64,000 nt of DNA from Paenibacillus_S sp043945595. Its GTDB lineage: Bacteria > Bacillota > Bacilli > Paenibacillales > NBRC-103111. The stretch spans positions 4,216,001 to 4,280,000 of the forward strand of contig NZ_JBIFNP010000001.1 in NCBI RefSeq assembly GCF_043945595.1. Reading direction: 5' to 3'. The notes beneath the pieces are model-generated. The model did not search any database. It was not told the DNA's origin and saw only the letters and a list, made by a program, of their open reading frames with translations. The translations under genes and the position numbers were made by a program. Positions within the stretch are counted from its first letter, which is position 1, and each line of letters starts with the position of its first letter. Positions 53,943 to 62,810 of this stretch are shown here, piece after piece.

Positions 53943-55250
53943 TTACAGCGAAGCCTGTCCGCGGATTTCCGCCAGCTCTTCCTGCTGCGCTTCGGTAAGC
54001 GAATGACGGGAGACGTTCGCGCCCAGCGATTGAAACAGATGGATTGCGTCCTCATAGCCCCGCTCCACGTGCTCGATCCCGGTGATCCGCGTCACGCCCT
54101 CGGCCGCCATCCCTGCCAGCAGCAGGCTGGTTCCCGCACGAACATCCGTAGCGTGAACCCAATTGCCGATCAGCGGAACGCCGCCTTTGATATAGGCGCT
54201 TTCCTTGCGAATTTCCACCTCGGCTCCGAGCCGCGCCAGCTGATGCACGTGCGCAAACCGTTTCGGATATACCCGTTCCGTAATGATGCTTTTGCCTCCC
54301 GCCTGGGTCAAGAGAGCGGTCATCGGCTGCTGCAGGTCGGTAGCGAAGCCCGGATACATGCCTGTGCGGATGCGCGTAGCACGGAGTCTTCCGGTTGAGT
54401 GGGCCGTAATGCTCTGGTCGCCCACCTCAAGCTCCATTCCGATTTCACGCAGCTTGGCAAGGCAGGAGCCCAAATGCTCGGGGATCACATGATTAACGGT
54501 AATGCTGCCCCCGCGAATTCCTGCGGCCATCAGAAACGCTCCCGCAATAAGACGATCGGGGATGACGCCATAGGTTCCGCCGCTCAAATAAGGCACGCCT
54601 TCGATGCGGATTTTGTCCGTACCGGCTCCGACAATGCGCGCTCCCAGCTGATTAAGGAAATTAGCCGTATCAACTACCTCGGGGTCCATCGCCGCGTTGA
54701 ACAGCCGCGTTCTGCCGTTGGCACGCACAGCCGCAAGCATCGCATTGATCGTTGCTCCTGAAGTGATCATGTCAAAATAAATATCCGCACCCTGCAGCTG
54801 CTTCGCCTCCACCACATAGTGGTCGTTAAAGAAAGTGATTTCAGCTCCCAGCGTACGCAACGCCTTAATGTGCTGGTCGATTGGACGGGATACGAAATCG
54901 TCCCCTCCCGGAAAACCGACGGTAACCTTGCCGAACTTCGCCAGCAGGGCCCCGATAAAATAGTAAGAAGCGCGGTAAGCCGACGCTTTCCCCGGATCGA
55001 TCGTTGCGCTGTGAATATAGCGGGGATCGATCTTCATCAGCCCGGAGGGCAGCCGTTCGATGGACAGGCCGATATCTTTGCCGATTTGGCGGATGACGCG
55101 GAAATCATAAATATTCGGAATCCCCTCCAGCGTCACCTCGGCATCAGCCAGGCAGGAGGCAGCCAACAGAGCCAAGGAGCTGTTCTTGGAGCCTTGAATA
55201 GGTACCGAGCCATGAAGCGGGCCCGAAGCTTGCACTTGTATGTAATCCAC
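53943..55250 (-). CDS. murA: MurA-type UDP-GlcNAc enolpyruvyl transferase with Asp for the catalytic Cys
   Basis: This encodes 435 residues from GTG 55250. The EPT fold has K22-N23 equivalent (GSKNSSLALLAAS) and Asp305 equivalent (YPGFATDLQQPMTALL). At the flexible loop the usual PGGC-x-x-G-x-RP is PGGDDFVSRPIDQH, so Cys115 is Asp. The Arg of the loop and the C-terminal IEHVERGYEDAIHLFQSLGA are kept. The Cys-to-Asp change is known to leave MurA active but fosfomycin-resistant. It follows the FHA regulator gene by 30 bases. It may be a second murA; no other copy is in the window. Confidence 0.88.
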   Translation of the reverse strand: MDYIQVQASGPLHGSVPIQGSKNSSLALLAASCLADAEVTLEGIPNIYDFRVIRQIGKDIGLSIERLPSGLMKIDPRYIHSATIDPGKASAYRASYYFIGALLAKFGKVTVGFPGGDDFVSRPIDQHIKALRTLGAEITFFNDHYVVEAKQLQGADIYFDMITSGATINAMLAAVRANGRTRLFNAAMDPEVVDTANFLNQLGARIVGAGTDKIRIEGVPYLSGGTYGVIPDRLIAGAFLMAAGIRGGSITVNHVIPEHLGSCLAKLREIGMELEVGDQSITAHSTGRLRATRIRTGMYPGFATDLQQPMTALLTQAGGKSIITERVYPKRFAHVHQLARLGAEVEIRKESAYIKGGVPLIGNWVHATDVRAGTSLLLAGMAAEGVTRITGIEHVERGYEDAIHLFQSLGANVSRHSLTEAQQEELAEIRGQASL

Positions 55251-55280
55251 TCTCGTTCCTACTTTCTCCAGTGTGTTGTG

Positions 55281-55967
55281 TCAATCCTTCTCCAGAACAT
55301 ACCCGCTTCCGCGGACGGCGCTGATCGTAAAAGTATCCTTGCCGTATTTCTTGCGAATCCGGTATACCAGCGCATTCAGCTCGTCCATGCTGACATCCGG
55401 AATCCCGTCGGCATCCGCACTGCGCTCTGGCCAAACCGTTTTCTTGATATCTTCAAAAGGAACCAGCTGGTTCGCATGATCGGTGAGCACTTTAATGAAA
55501 CCGTACTCCTTCTCCGACATCGCAATGCGCTGTCCGTTCACAGTGCACTCCCGCTTCTCCCAGTTAATCGAGTAGCTTTCTTCCATTAAATGCAGCTGCT
55601 GTGTCAGACTGATCGGCTCAAACTCCAGCGTTTGGTCCGCAAACATATAAGAAAAATGCAGCACGACCATGCCCCGTGCCAGCTTGATAATATCAAAGGA
55701 TTGCAGCGGATGGGGCGTATGCGGCTCCAACGGCTCTCCGTTTACCTCGGTTCCATGGCGGCTCCCTAAATCGTACAGAATCGCTTTCCCCCGCTCCCTG
55801 CGGATCATAACGTGCTTACGGGAGATAAATGCATTTGAAAATGAAAGATCCGGCACCTCATCATTCGAGATCCGGCCGACTACCCATTCGTCTTCCTCTA
55901 ATTGGATATAGGTTCCGGGCCGGTGAGGTTCGCCACGGATGACATATAGACAAGCATAAGCTTCCAG
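55281..55967 (-). CDS. FHA domain and winged-helix regulator
   Basis: ORF of about 228 residues. The FHA part (EDEWVVGRISNDEVPDL, NAFISRKHVMI, GSRHGTEVNGEP) has the canonical G-R, S-x-x-H and N-G residues of phosphothreonine binding. From residue 130 a winged helix (CTVNGQRIAMSEKEYGFIKV, LNALVYRIRKKYGKDTF, VRGSGYVL) is of the OmpR/PhoB C-terminal type. The start is unclear: no ATG is in frame, and CTG 55967 lies 8 bases after GGAGGAGG. A GTG at 55856 would cut the FHA strand. It is co-directional with murA, so it may link Ser/Thr-kinase signals to cell-wall synthesis (inference). Confidence 0.75.
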   Translation of the reverse strand: MEAYACLYVIRGEPHRPGTYIQLEEDEWVVGRISNDEVPDLSFSNAFISRKHVMIRRERGKAILYDLGSRHGTEVNGEPLEPHTPHPLQSFDIIKLARGMVVLHFSYMFADQTLEFEPISLTQQLHLMEESYSINWEKRECTVNGQRIAMSEKEYGFIKVLTDHANQLVPFEDIKKTVWPERSADADGIPDVSMDELNALVYRIRKKYGKDTFTISAVRGSGYVLEKD

Positions 55968-56084
55968 AAGGACCTCCTCCGATTCCCAACATTTTTAACT
56001 CTACCATCTTACCTTATTATTGTGCAGGAGGAGAATGCTCTTACACTAACAAGTCACTGACAGCTTACTGATGTTACCGTTACG

Positions 56085-56119
56085 AAAAAAGGCAAGCCCC
56101 TTTCTTGGAAACGTTGCCA
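56085..56119 (-). terminator. weak terminator downstream of the repeat protein gene
   Basis: GGCAACG and CTTGCC with a 20-base loop, followed by six T on the minus strand. Confidence 0.4.
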
Positions 56120-56259
56120 TCATATTATTGTAGCAAAGCCGCATCGCGCCTGCAACTCGAGCCAAACGCCTTGCCGGAAAAGGTATAGAAGCAGCAAAGC
56201 CAGGGACCTCTTCACCATGGACCCCCGGCTTGTATTTATGGAAGAAACAATGTTGCAGT

Positions 56260-57286
56260 TTAGTCGTTCTCAGATACCGACAGCAGCTTCAACCAGTAAG
56301 ATAATGCTGCATCTAGATCCAGAGAGCTCGATGCATGGTTGTTATTTTGCTGCATGTGACCAAGGTTACCTTGGCCGCGGCTAGCGTGCTCGGACATGGA
56401 CTCTGCAGTAGCATTGGTATCAGCGTTCAAACCTAGATTCAATGAACCATGGCTCTCGCTTCGGCTCGAGCTGCTGGATCTGCTGGAATCGTTACTGCCG
56501 TTGCTTTCACTACGATCGTTGTTCCATTGCTCGGACATGGACTCTGCAGCAGCATTGGCGTCTGCGTTCAGGCCCACATTCAGCGAACCATTGCTCTCGC
56601 TTCGGCTCGAGCTGCTGGATCTGCTGGAACCGTTACTGCCGTTGCTTTCACTACGATCGTTGTTCCATTGCTCCGTCATGAACTCTGCAGCATTGGCATC
56701 AGCCTTCAGGCCCACATTCAGCGAACCGTTGCTTTCGCTTTGGTTCGAGCTGTTGAAGCTGCTGGAATCGCTGTTGCCACTGCCTGCATTACGATCGCTG
56801 TTCCATTGTTCGGACATGGACTCTGCATTTGCAGCAGCGTCAGCGTTCAGGCCCACATTCAGCGAACCATTGCTCTCGCTTTGGCTCGAGCTGCTGAAGC
56901 TGCTGGAATCACTGTTGCCATTGCCTGCGTTACGATCGCTGCTCCACTACTCGGACTTCGACTCAATATTCGCATTTAAGTCCGCGCTTAGTCCTAGGTT
57001 CCAATGAGCCGTTGCTCTCACTCTGGCTGGAGCCGCTATTAGAATCGCTGCCGCCATTGGTTGAACGGTCATTGCTCTCGCTGTGACTGCTGCTTCCACT
57101 GACATTACCGGATACGCCAATGTCCAAGCTCAGCCCGACGTCTTGTACGCTTTCCAATTGAGATAGACCACTCGTCTGGACGTTATCCAGCATTTCAGCC
57201 GAAGACACATTAGCGGATGCAATCAATCCAGCAACAAACGCACCTGAAAGTACCGACAACTTAACCCATTGTTTCATATTATTCAT
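56260..57286 (-). CDS. secreted Ser/Asn-rich repeat protein (frameshift and in-frame stop)
   Basis: A signal peptide (QWVKLSVLSGAFVAGLIASA) is followed by a low-complexity region with about 4.5 copies of a 46-residue repeat (consensus start ESNGSLNVGLNADANA, then SMSEQWNNDR and a Ser-rich tail). The copies are nearly identical at DNA level (138 bp). The first copy is broken twice: an extra G (TCATTGGAACC, near 57003) shifts the frame, and TAG at about 56949 replaces the CAA/CAG of the SEQW repeat. The last part ends with LDLDAALSYWLKLLSVSE. No enzyme motif. Possibly a spore-surface or adhesive filament protein. It is 16 bases from the upstream gene. Confidence 0.7.
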
Positions 57287-57302
57287 TTGTATACACTCCT
57301 TC

Positions 57303-58478
57303 TCATTCTTGAATGTGTGATGCTAATTCTGTTTGAGAGAAGGAGGAAGCTTGGGGCGGTTGTCCGGGCGGCGCATGCGTCCATTGATCCGCTTTTAGCA
57401 TATAACTGTCTTTGGCGCTTGATCCCGTTGAGACGAAATATAAGCTGCTGTCATTCCAAATTCCTTGAAGAATCGGATGCGCCCCTCCGCTGTTGGATCC
57501 AGATCCTCCCTGTTGTTGGGCGGGAGTCTGCGAATTACTTAAACTTACGGAAGAAGCGGCAGTAGACAGAGGAACAGTTTTGGAAACCGGTGGCCACTCG
57601 ACCGAAACCGGAACGTTCGGTTGATTCAACTCACTAGCAGAAACATTTGGAGTTTTCCATTCATTGTCTGCAGCTTTGTCGCTATTCGAAGTCTGAATAG
57701 ATTCATCAGATAAAGAAGTAGCATTATTGGCAGGTTGTATCTGGTTTTGTTCGTTAGGCAGTTCGATGGTTTGCTCTCTAGGTATGTCCTCAGCCGGTTC
57801 AGCAGCAGGAGTATGAACACCCCCTGATGCCGGCTCAGTTTCTTTGGAAGCTTCAGCTTTGGTCCCTGCCATATCTACCTGTGCTGCAGGTGTTTCCACC
57901 CTAACAACCGGTATATCCCCTTCTGCAATGGGCGCCTCAGTAACAGGCGCTGCATCGGTTGGGACAGGATTCGGCAAAGTGACATCCGGGTTGATGATCG
58001 GCGTTTCCACTTTTACCTCCGGTACGTCTACATGTACCAGCGGGGCATCCGCTTTCGCGCTTGGTATGTTCACCTCAACGGAAGGCGTTTCTACTTCAAC
58101 CTCGGGCAGTTCAACCTCAGCGATCGAAGGCTCTGCTTGTCCACTGGGAAGGCTCACCTCAACGGAGGGCAATTCCACTTGAACATCCGGCAAGCTTGTC
58201 TCTGCCAAAGATTCACTGGAACCGGCTTCTTCCCCGGATGCAGCATCGGTTGTCTCCGTCGCCGGCGTACTAGGAGCCGCTTCTGAAGTCTGACTGGAAT
58301 CTGAATCTTCATCAATCGAAGACCGCACGGCCTCCTCCGGATCCGAAATGACAGAATCCAAAAGCTGCGCCTCTGCCTTGTACGGAGCAAACAATACGAA
58401 AAAAACGGACAAAACGATACAACCGCCAATCCAATTCCAAGTCAACCGGCTGCCTCGTAGCCTTGATCGCAGGTTCAA
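57303..58478 (-). CDS. secreted low-complexity repeat protein
   Basis: This encodes 391 residues from TTG 58478, with AAAGGAGGTGAT directly upstream. A signal peptide (WIGGCIVLSVFFVLFAPYKA, cleaved after AEA) is followed by an acidic Ser/Glu stretch and then a repetitive P-x-V-x-V-E-x-P region (VELPSVEVSLPSGQAE, VELPEVEVETPSVEVNIPS). The C-terminus is Pro/Ser-rich with LYFVSTGSSAKDSYMLKADQ. Not recognised. Likely cell-surface or spore-coat; expressed with the Ser/Asn repeat gene. Confidence 0.7.
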   Translation of the reverse strand: MNLRSRLRGSRLTWNWIGGCIVLSVFFVLFAPYKAEAQLLDSVISDPEEAVRSSIDEDSDSSQTSEAAPSTPATETTDAASGEEAGSSESLAETSLPDVQVELPSVEVSLPSGQAEPSIAEVELPEVEVETPSVEVNIPSAKADAPLVHVDVPEVKVETPIINPDVTLPNPVPTDAAPVTEAPIAEGDIPVVRVETPAAQVDMAGTKAEASKETEPASGGVHTPAAEPAEDIPREQTIELPNEQNQIQPANNATSLSDESIQTSNSDKAADNEWKTPNVSASELNQPNVPVSVEWPPVSKTVPLSTAASSVSLSNSQTPAQQQGGSGSNSGGAHPILQGIWNDSSLYFVSTGSSAKDSYMLKADQWTHAPPGQPPQASSFSQTELASHIQE

Positions 58479-58811
58479 AAATTATCACCTCCTTTCCATT
58501 ACGGTTTACCCTGTTTGTACAAGTTTGAATAGCCGCCCCTGCCAATTGATGCCAAGAACCTCCAAAATCCGCGTTGCGAGGAATGGCTTCAAACTTACCA
58601 AAAGCGCCGCCTTTTCGGGATATTGACACGGTTCAGCAAGCTTCACCCCGGTATCGACCATGAAAAAAAACCGTACGGCAAAATGTCCGTACGGCTCCTT
58701 TAAGGCGTATTCAGTTGATCGTATAGCATTAGTTATTCTTCACAGATTAGCGGACACTATGATTTGCAGCCTGAAAACCTTTAGCCTCAAGCCGCTGCTT
58801 CACAGCTTTCC
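58479..58811 (-). promoter_or_regulatory. leader and promoter region of the repeat-protein operon
   Basis: This 330-bp stretch has a terminator of the upstream gene (58663-58696) and then about 180 bases of untranslated DNA before the TTG start. Several GC stems and GGGGTGAAGC...CCGAAAAGGCGGCG are visible, but I cannot assign it to a known riboswitch class. No convincing gene. Confidence 0.4.
58663..58696 (-). terminator. terminator of the aldo/keto reductase gene
   Basis: GAGCCGTACGGACATTTTGC followed by CGTACGG and eight T on the minus strand; perfect CCGTACGG/CCGTACGG stem. Confidence 0.7.
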
Positions 58812-59690
58812 TTACGCGATTGATGTCGAAGCCCCGAACGGGGAGGCATACCCGCTGATGGAGCTCAGAATGCGATGCGCTTCTTCTTCAGTCATAGATC
58901 CGTAGCGCTCTACGGCGTCTACAATTTTAGGGAACAAGTGCACATCCCCAGCGCTGGCGAAGCCCGCAATATTCGGGAAAGACAGCACGAAATGAACGCA
59001 CGCATCGATAATTTTCTGCTCGGAAAAAGGCTCGTACCAGGTGGCGAAAGAACGCTCCTGCCCTTCCGCCCATGGACCCTTGGCAATAGCCTTGATGACG
59101 CGCACCGCAGTCTGCTGCTTGCCCGCTTCCTCCAGCAGCCGGTCAAAATCGGCTCTATATTCCGGCAGCGAATACATATGGTAGTTCAAAGGAAGCAGCA
59201 CCGTGTCAAACGAAAACCGCTGCAGCGCCTCGTAATGGGTAGCCGGAGCCTGGTGTCCGTGACCGGTAATGCCGATAGCTTTCACGATCCCCTCATCCTT
59301 CGCTTCCAGCAGAGCCTCCAGCGCGCCTCCGCTTGCCGTACATTTGTCCAGCTCCTCAATCGTTCCTACCGCATGCATCTGGATCAGGTCCAGCCGATCC
59401 GTCTGCAGCAGCTCAAGCGAACGGTAAATTTGCTCCTTCGCCTTCGCTTTCGTCCGTTCTCCCGTCTTCGTCGCCAAGAAAATTTCGTCGCGGATGCGGG
59501 GCATCCACGGTCCCATGCGAAGCTCGGCATCGCCGTAGCTGGCCGCCGTATCAAAATGATTCACGCCATGCGCTCTCGCAAAAGCAATGGAATCGTCCGC
59601 TTCCTGCTGCGTAACCTTGCCGAGGCTTGCCGCTCCGAACATAACGACCGAGCTTTGAAAGCCCAGCCGGCCCATTTCACGTTGTAACAT
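58812..59690 (-). CDS. aldo/keto reductase
   Basis: This encodes 292 residues. Catalytic tetrad: Asp and Tyr in VNHFDTAASYGDAELRMG, Lys in EIFLATKTGERTKAK, His in LDLIQMHAVG. TIM-barrel of the AKR superfamily, here lacking the usual C-terminal NADP loop consensus. Substrate unknown. Confidence 0.85.
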   Translation of the reverse strand: MLQREMGRLGFQSSVVMFGAASLGKVTQQEADDSIAFARAHGVNHFDTAASYGDAELRMGPWMPRIRDEIFLATKTGERTKAKAKEQIYRSLELLQTDRLDLIQMHAVGTIEELDKCTASGGALEALLEAKDEGIVKAIGITGHGHQAPATHYEALQRFSFDTVLLPLNYHMYSLPEYRADFDRLLEEAGKQQTAVRVIKAIAKGPWAEGQERSFATWYEPFSEQKIIDACVHFVLSFPNIAGFASAGDVHLFPKIVDAVERYGSMTEEEAHRILSSISGYASPFGASTSIA

Positions 59691-59730
59691 CTGTTTTATT
59701 CCTCCTTTGGACTATTGTATATCGTGCCGA

Positions 59731-61765
59731 TTACCTGGTGGAACCCAGCGCATTGCGCATGCTGAGAATATATTTGGACGTATCGAGGGGATTGACTCCT
59801 CGCCTCGGTCTCTCGATATCGAACCCTTCGGGGCATTCCCTGTACCCGTCGAAGCGGGTGGTGAAGGTTCCCCGGCCCCCGGTCAGCGTACTTAACTTGA
59901 CGGGAAAATCCAGCGAGCTCGCGACCGGGACGGTTCCTTCCACCATCAAGCGGTTCCCCGTTCGAGCCGGGTAATCAAACACCGCGCGCATCAGCGTCAG
60001 CTCATGCAAAATTTTGCCGCTTGCTTCCTCAGGGGCCGCAATCCGGAAATGAACGTACGGCTCGAGCAGGGTCGTGCCCGTCCGGTCCAGTCCATCCATA
60101 ATGCCCATCGGCGTCGCCAGAACGAAGTCCAGCGGATGCGTGTGCCAGACATGGTGCTCCCCTTCGATCAGGGTCACCTTCAGATCGGTCACCTCCCACC
60201 CGCGCAGCCCCTGCTGAAGCGCTTCAGGCACCCGCCGGGCTACCTCGTTCTGATAGCTCGGAAGCAGATGCTCCGGCTTCACGACAGAGCTGTACTGCAA
60301 GCCGCTTCCGCGTTCGCCGGGTTCGATATGAAACTTGAGAATAGCCCAGCAGGGCTTAGGCATCGTATACGCTACAAAACCGATCCCCGCCTGGCTCGGC
60401 GTTTCTTTATAAATGACGGTAGGCTGCCCGAATTCGGCTTCCAGTCCGAACCGGCTGCGCAGCAAGTGCGTCAGTACCTCCAGCTGAATCGGCCCCATAA
60501 TTTTCACATGGAGCTCCCGCTCATTCTGGTGCCACTGCAGATCCAGAAGCGGGTCCTCGTCGGACAGCTCCTGGAGGGCGGCGACAAGCTGCGGATAATC
60601 CGCCTCACGCAGCGGCTTCACCTGCACGGTCAGCAGCGGCACGGTCAGCCGATGCTCGGGCGGGATCAGCCCGGCGCTGCCGATGACATCGCCGATCCGC
60701 ACCCGGCTCAAGCCGCACACCGCGGCAATATCTCCGGCCTCAAGGAGCCCGACGTCCTCCGAATGGCCGGCATGCACCTTGCGGATCTGGGTCACCTTCT
60801 CGTCCAGCCCGAGCGTCGCGTTACGGATAACGTCGCGGTTACGAATCCGGCCTCCATACAGGCGGACCAGGGCCAGCCTGCCCATCCCTTTATCCCGCTC
60901 GAGCCGGAACACGATACCGGACAGCGGATCCTCCGGGCTGCCCGAAGGAGGAGGCAGCAGCTCCACCATCGCATCCATCAGGCCCGTGATGCCGATGCCT
61001 TTGCTCGCCGCCGCGAACAAGACGGGCACGATCTGCGCCCGGTGCGTCAGCGACTTCAAGCGCGGAACCCAGGCAGAGGCGGGGATCGGTGTGCCGTTAA
61101 TATAATCCTCAAGCAGTGATTCGTCGAATTCGGCCAAACCGCCGATCAGCGCATCATATTCCGGCTGTCCGGGTTGTCCAGTCACGTCCGCGAGGCGTTG
61201 CTCCTCCTCCGTCAGATTTCCCCACAGCGGCTCGACGCCTTCAAAGCTTTCTTCTACTCCGGTGTACCGCTGAATGGGCACGGCGTTCGGCGTCAGCACC
61301 GAACGAATTTCTTGAAGCACGCGCTCCGCATCGGCCCCGGTTCAGCTCATTTTATTGATCAGAATCAAAACCGGGATCCGCAGCGCCTTCAGCGCATTCC
61401 ACAGCGTCTCGGTATGGGCCTGTACGCCTTCCACAGCGGAGACGACGAGAACCGCGCCGTCAAGGACGCGCAGCGACCGCTCCACCTCGGACGAAAAATC
61501 GACATGGCCCGGCGTATCGATCAGATTGACCGTACAGCCCTTCCACGTAAATTCCGTCGTTGCGGCCCTGGACCGAGATGCCTCGTTCCTTCTCGATATC
61601 GAGCCAGTCGGTTTGGGCGGTGCCGGCGTCAACCCGGCCCAGGCTGCGAATTCGGCCGCTTTCGAACAATATGTGCTCGGTCGTCGTCGTTTTGCCTGCA
61701 TCCACATGAGCGACAATACCGATATTTCTTATGCGTGAAGCTTGCTCATTTGGATTCATACTCAT
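59731..61765 (-). pseudogene. Tet(M)-like ribosomal-protection GTPase, frameshift plus stop
   Basis: G1 is GIVAHVDAGKTTTTEHILFE, G3 is LIDTPGHVDFSSEVERSL, G4 is ILINKM, then the G5/domain II and IV segments (FAAASKGIGITGLMDAMVEL) and a domain V end typical of the Tet(M)/Tet(O) or OtrA family. Two lesions: a +1 insertion near 61565 (TCGGTCCAGGGCC), and an in-frame TGA at 61347 inside INKMS-stop-TGADAERVLQ. Removing one A and reading CGA instead of TGA would restore about 678 residues. The nonsense codon is not an indel, so this may be a true pseudogene. A resistance phenotype cannot be claimed. Confidence 0.75.
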
Positions 61766-61796
61766 GCTGCCTCTTTTGCCTGTGATCTCCTCATCC

Positions 61797-62771
61797 CTAT
61801 CCTTCTTCCGTCCGGTCTGTCGCTGGCGGCGGCGTTACCGACATCGCCGAAATTTCCTGGCGCCACTCCGGCGTCATCGCGATCTCTGCAGCAGCCAGGG
61901 AAGGCTCCAGCTGCTCCACGCTGCGTGCCCCGATAATCGGAGCCGTTACAGCCGGATGCGACATGACCCAGGCGACGGCGAGCGATGCCGGGTGCACCTC
62001 ACGCTCCAGCGCATAATCGGCGAATTTCTCCGCCACATCGTAGTTGCTTTCGCTGCGGTAACGCTCGGCATACATTTTCTGCTCGACCAGTCTGCCCTGA
62101 GCCGGCTTCCGCTCTTTGCCGTATTTCCCGGTCAGCAGGCCGCCTCCGAGCGGACTGTAGGTAATGACGCCGACCTGCTCCGATTCGGCCAGCGGCAAAA
62201 TCTCCACCTCAGCCTGCCGCTTCACCAGATTGTACATCGGTTGAATGCATTCGAACCGTGCCCAGCGGTTTCTCTCGGAAATACCGAGCGCTTTGGCGAT
62301 CTGCCAAGCAGCCCAGTTGCTCACGGCCGGATACAAAATTTTGCCCTGCTGCTGAAGATCGTCCAGCGCCCGCAGCGTCTCCTCCATCGGCGTCAGCGGA
62401 TCGAAATGATGGACGAAGTAGACGTCCAGCCGGTCCGTTCCGAGCCGCCGCAAGCTATCCTCTACCGACAAAAGAATATGACGGCGCGACAGCCCTCTTG
62501 CATTTCTGTCCTCTCCGGTAGGAAAACATACCTTCGACGTCAAAACAATATCGTTGCGGCAGTTTGCGTCGCGGATGCAGCGGCCGAGAATTTCCTCCGA
62601 CCTTCCCTGCGTATAAACATTGGCCGTATCAAAAAAATTAACGCCTGCCTCCCGGCAGCGGTTAAACATCGCCCGCGACTCGGCTTCGTCCGCATTGCCG
62701 CCGAACGACATCGTCCCGAAGCACAGGCTCGAAACCTGCACTCCCGTCTTCCCTAAAGTTCTATACTGCAT
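61797..62771 (-). CDS. aldo/keto reductase
   Basis: This encodes 324 residues. YRTLGKTGVQVSSLCFGTMS, the tetrad Asp/Tyr in NFFDTANVYTQGRSEEILG, Lys in DIVLTSKV and His in DVYFVHHFDPLTPMEETLRA. The C-terminal NADP loop (VTAPIIGARSVEQLEPSLAA) is present. Typical YajO/Tas-like AKR, intact. Confidence 0.9.
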   Translation of the reverse strand: MQYRTLGKTGVQVSSLCFGTMSFGGNADEAESRAMFNRCREAGVNFFDTANVYTQGRSEEILGRCIRDANCRNDIVLTSKVCFPTGEDRNARGLSRRHILLSVEDSLRRLGTDRLDVYFVHHFDPLTPMEETLRALDDLQQQGKILYPAVSNWAAWQIAKALGISERNRWARFECIQPMYNLVKRQAEVEILPLAESEQVGVITYSPLGGGLLTGKYGKERKPAQGRLVEQKMYAERYRSESNYDVAEKFADYALEREVHPASLAVAWVMSHPAVTAPIIGARSVEQLEPSLAAAEIAMTPEWRQEISAMSVTPPPATDRTEEG

Positions 62772-62810
62772 ACGTACCTCCCGAAATGATAATGTAGGAT
62801 AGTTCTTCTA

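Noticed and set aside
58479..58660. c-di-AMP (ydaO) riboswitch
   Set aside because: GGGGUGAA is present, but the other conserved blocks are absent or in the wrong order.
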